The position numbers and the translations under genes were made by a program. From the NCBI GenBank assembly GCA_009869945.1, contig WIXG01000020.1, forward strand, positions 371,538-435,537: a DNA stretch of 64,000 nt, in the 5' to 3' direction. The notes under the pieces were generated by a model. It saw nothing but the letters and a program-made list of their open reading frames with translations, had not been told where the DNA came from and searched no databases. Source of the DNA: Mesaphorura yosii (taxonomy: Eukaryota; Arthropoda; Collembola; Poduromorpha; Tullbergiidae). Shown piece after piece: positions 61,501 to 64,000 of this stretch; the first letter of the stretch is position 1; each line of letters starts with the position of its first letter.

Positions 61501-63373
61501 ACTTCTGGCTGAAGGAGTGGAGCGACGAGGTCGGCCGGAGTCCCGACTACCAGTACGACGACATCATGTCGCACTACTTTGTAGTCTACGTCCTTCTAAG
61601 TGTTATCACCGTCCTCGTCTCCCTCACGTCGAATATTGTAGGCAAGCAGGCCGGCGCCAACTCTCGCGAGAGGCTCCACAGAGAAATGTTTGACTGCATC
61701 ATCCGCTGTCCGGTCCAATTCTTCGACTCCACGCCCATCGGACGAATCCTTAACCGATTCGCATCCGACATGGCGGTGGTTGATCGGGTAAGCCCCGTAT
61801 CTCTTTTGGCTTTTGGCTGTGACAGCTCTAGTCTGCCTTTTCTTAACTAATCACGCGTTTACTCGTTTCCCAGAAACTTTGCGTATCGATGCAGCGTTTC
61901 CTGCAGTTTGTGTTCCTGTGCCTCTCCGCCATTGTGGTCAATGCAATAGTTAATCCGTGGTTTCTCATTGTTGCTATTCCTATCGTCATTATTTATTACG
62001 GCCTGCAAAGGTTCTACAGATTCTCCTCAAGGTTAGATTTCATCTACAGAATGACTTCAGATGTAAGCACATTTTAACTGTGACATTTTCGTCGTCCTCA
62101 GAGAGCTGCATCGAATAGAAGCGATCTCCCGTGGCCCAATCTTCTCCCACTTCCACGAGACGCTGGAAGGTCTGTCCACAATTCGGGCGTACGGCGTGCA
62201 GCGACGGTTCAATAATCAAATGCTGGTCACTATCGACGTGAACAACACGGCGGCCATGTTCATCAACTGCGGTAATCGATGGCTGAGCATTTCCCTCGAC
62301 TACCTCGGCAGCGTGATCGTGTTCATGGCTACATTTGTGTCCATGATTTCTTCCCATCTCCGCCCGGACGTGGTCACTCCGTCGATGGTTGGTCTGGCCA
62401 TCAACTACACACTCCTCGTGCCGATTTATCTCAACCACGTAGTCAAGTTCCTGGCCGAGGTCGAAATGTTCATGAACTCCGTCGACCGGATCGACCGATT
62501 CTCGAAGCAAGAGACTGAAAACTATGGAGATGATGAGGAGTCATCATCGAGAGTGCCCGCCGACTGGCCGACGAAGGGCAAAGTCACATTCGAAAATGTG
62601 TCAGTTCGATACAGCGCCGCCGGCCGGAAGATAATCGACGGGTTGACTACCACGATCAAATCAGAGGAGAAAGTCGGCCTCTGTGGCCGCTCAGGTAGTG
62701 GAAAGTCAACGCTGCTGATGTCCTTGTTCAGAATGTCGGATATTTGCGAAGGGAAGATCGAGATCGATGGAATTGACGTGAAGAACGTTCCACTGCTGAA
62801 ACTGCGGTCCAGAATTGCAATCATTCCACAAGAGAATATTATGTTTAGTGGGACGATCAGGTTCAATTTGGATCCACAAAGCCGGTTCAGTGACGCTGAC
62901 ATTTGGAGGTCACTCGAGCTATGTCAAATGAAGTTAATCATTCAAGACATGCCTGGTCAACTGGACGCCGAGGTGAAAGATGGCGGGTCAGGGTTCAGTG
63001 CTGGGCAGAAACAGTTGCTGGGACTCGCTCGTGCGATTCTGCACAAGACTAAACTGGTCATCATGGACGAGGCGACGAGCAGTGTCGATTTTGCGACCGA
63101 AACAATGCTGCTGCAGGTCGTCAGCGATGTATTCAAAGATTCCACTGTCATGACCATTGCAGTAAGTTTTCTGCTTCATGAATGTGGTGACTTTCACTGC
63201 AAGTCTTGAAACTTCCTTTTTCTTCATTTCAGCACCGACTGAGCACTATCACAGGTGGTAATCGAATAATAGTGCTGGATGGGGGGCACATCGTCGAAGA
63301 TGGGCATCCAAAGGATCTAATGACGCGTCCTCTTGGAATATTTACGAAAATGCTGAAGGACTCTAACGAATAG
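52597..63373 (+). CDS. Sur: Sulfonylurea-receptor-like ABCC transporter, about 2,050 aa
   Basis: SUR proteins are ABCC members that gate Kir6 K+ channels by sensing nucleotides. Exons: 52597-53586, 55893-56456, 56659-56982, 57069-57206, 57387-57549, 57643-57821, 57911-58926, 59017-59050, 59136-59276, 59603-59854, 60169-60329, 60876-61133, 61214-61787, 61874-62031, 62102-63161, 63233-63373; all phases agree. TMD0 (1-330) has a sequon at Asn19, one membrane helix (33-57), a long soluble loop, then further helices. RRPLEEKDLGVLP precedes TMD1. NBD1 has Walker A GKTGSGKSS (about 1021), LSGGQKQR and VVILDDPLSALD, with Asp in place of the catalytic Glu as usual in ABCC NBD1. TMD2 includes SSRELHRIEAISRGPIFSHF. 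NBD2 has GRSGSGKST (about 1846), FSAGQKQL, KLVIMDEATSSVD and HRLST, so it looks catalytic. An ABCC transporter of other function is the main alternative. Confidence 0.9.
53651..53958. mobile_element. 308-bp palindromic MITE with TAA target duplication
   Basis: The two ends are inverted copies: the outer 78 bases match their reverse complement with a single mismatch, and weaker inverted similarity continues inward to a short centre, so the element could fold into one long hairpin. It starts TCAGAAAGTGGCC and ends with the complement. It is flanked on both sides by TAA (53648-53650 and 53959-53961), a 3-bp target duplication of the TWA type made by PIF/Harbinger transposases. It has no coding capacity. 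It sits in intron 1 of the SUR-like gene, 64 nt after the donor. The superfamily assignment rests only on the duplication. Confidence 0.82.
60703..60775 (+). tRNA. tRNA-Ala(AGC): tRNA-Ala (anticodon AGC), nested in intron 11 of the SUR-like gene
   Basis: A complete 73-nt cloverleaf. The acceptor stem GGGGATG pairs with CATCTCC (one G-U). The D arm is GCTC/GAGC, the anticodon arm CTCGC-TTAGCAT-GCGAG with AGC, and the T arm CGGAG-ATCGATA-CTCCG. The discriminator base is A. A54 in the T loop (ATCGAT) is a known variant of many invertebrate tRNA-Ala genes. There is no intron. The internal A box (TAGCTCAGATGGT) and B-box region are intact. A T7 run follows at 60784-60790. It is on the same strand as the host gene. 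Confidence 0.95.
60784..60790 (+). terminator. RNA polymerase III terminator of the tRNA gene
   Basis: Seven consecutive T residues begin nine bases after the tRNA 3' end, the usual signal for polymerase III release. Confidence 0.8.
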
Positions 63374-63805
63374 AGGCAGTATCAGCTTCAAGCTTGCACT
63401 TTTTTTATAAACTTGGTGACTGTTAGAGTTGGTGAAAGCTCATCTGTACAGATTCTTCTACGTCTTGTTATGTTTTACAATAAATTTTATTCTCACCGCT
63501 TTTCGTTGAAAAAAATTTTAGCCATCGGGACAGATAGCAAGACCCCTTTGGTTGTACGTGACTTCCAGTCACCGCCACTGAGGTAGCCGTGGCAGGCACT
63601 GAAGTTTATTTCCTTGTGTTGTTCAATCGGACTTATTTTTTCAGTTTCACGTTACTTCCATTGGAGTCATTGACATTGCGTCGTTCATGCTTCAGGGTGA
63701 CAATCAGTCAGGCATCTTTGTTTTTAAATGATATCCAGTGGACAGCATTGAAGGTTCTGCTGAAGTTCTGCATCTCATGCGATCCATTGTATTTGTGAGC
63801 GTGTA
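63374..63805. other. SUR-like 3' UTR and short spacer
   Basis: Non-coding. AATAAA at 63479-63484 is a good polyadenylation signal about 105 nt after the SUR-like stop codon. The remaining roughly 320 bp would hold the promoter and leader of the next gene. Confidence 0.6.
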
Positions 63806-64000
63806 ATGGATTCGTGCAACCTGAATGGTGGCTGCCTGCGTTTCACTAACCCTCCGGCTCACTCCCTCGTCCTTTTCGACATCCCGTGCGCCCCGCAGTA
63901 CACAAGCTCACTGATCTTTGACTGCAAAACGCCGATGGACGATCCCGCACCGTGGTACTACAAGGTCATCTTTGTCCTGATTGAGAACTGGGTCATGTAA
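63806..64000 (+). CDS. Possible first exon of a gene cut by the window edge
   Basis: An ATG at 63806 opens 64 codons: an N terminus with several Cys, then FDIPCAPQYTSS and a hydrophobic end WYYKVIFVLIENWV that could begin a membrane helix. The last bases read TCATGTAA, which is either a stop codon or, more likely, an exon ending at 63996 followed by a gtaa splice donor. The sense-strand codon choice (GC-ending third positions) resembles the neighbouring genes. I do not recognise the family. Confidence 0.5.
   Translation: MDSCNLNGGCLRFTNPPAHSLVLFDIPCAPQYTSSLIFDCKTPMDDPAPWYYKVIFVLIENWVM

Overview
The window is nuclear DNA of an invertebrate animal, most likely an arthropod. All recognisable genes are split by spliceosomal introns with GT-AG ends, most of them short, and AATAAA signals follow several stop codons. 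The best protein matches are animal families: UFD1, an R-Ras GTPase, CECR2 and a sulfonylurea-receptor ABCC transporter. A secreted SEC14-like protein and a 4-coumarate-CoA-ligase-like enzyme point to a pancrustacean such as a crustacean or springtail. That placement is inference and I cannot name the species.

Layout. Bases 1 to about 26,100 hold no gene I can support, only AT-rich non-coding DNA with small simple repeats and one C-rich patch near 22.6-23.0 kb. From 26.2 to 32.3 kb three genes lie head to tail on the minus strand: an unrecognised acidic 239-residue protein, UFD1 (302 aa) and an R-Ras/TC21-type GTPase (198 aa). A roughly 2.8-kb divergent spacer with CCTG and CAG repeats separates them from the plus-strand genes. 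These are CECR2 (nine coding exons, about 2,204 aa), a signal-peptide CRAL-TRIO/SEC14 protein (309 aa), an acyl-CoA synthetase with a probable mitochondrial presequence (578 aa), and a sulfonylurea-receptor-like ABCC protein (16 coding exons, about 2,050 aa). At the right edge the first 64 codons of a further possible gene are visible.

The receptor gene carries two passengers: a 308-bp palindromic MITE-like element with a TAA target duplication in intron 1, and a complete tRNA-Ala(AGC) gene on the same strand in intron 11. Exon models were built by hand from splice consensus, reading phase and family motifs. Every junction used keeps frame, and in UFD1 the junction rebuilds a p97-binding SHP motif, but no transcript evidence was available.

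The genes do not form one pathway. UFD1 acts in p97-dependent protein extraction, R-Ras in membrane signalling, CECR2 in chromatin remodelling, the SEC14 protein and synthetase in lipid or small-carboxylate handling, and the SUR-like protein probably as a channel regulator. The most distinctive biology is in the SUR-like protein. It has a 135-residue soluble loop inserted in its first membrane domain, an acidic tract placed before its first nucleotide-binding domain, and a stop-free 93-nt intron whose retention would stay in frame.
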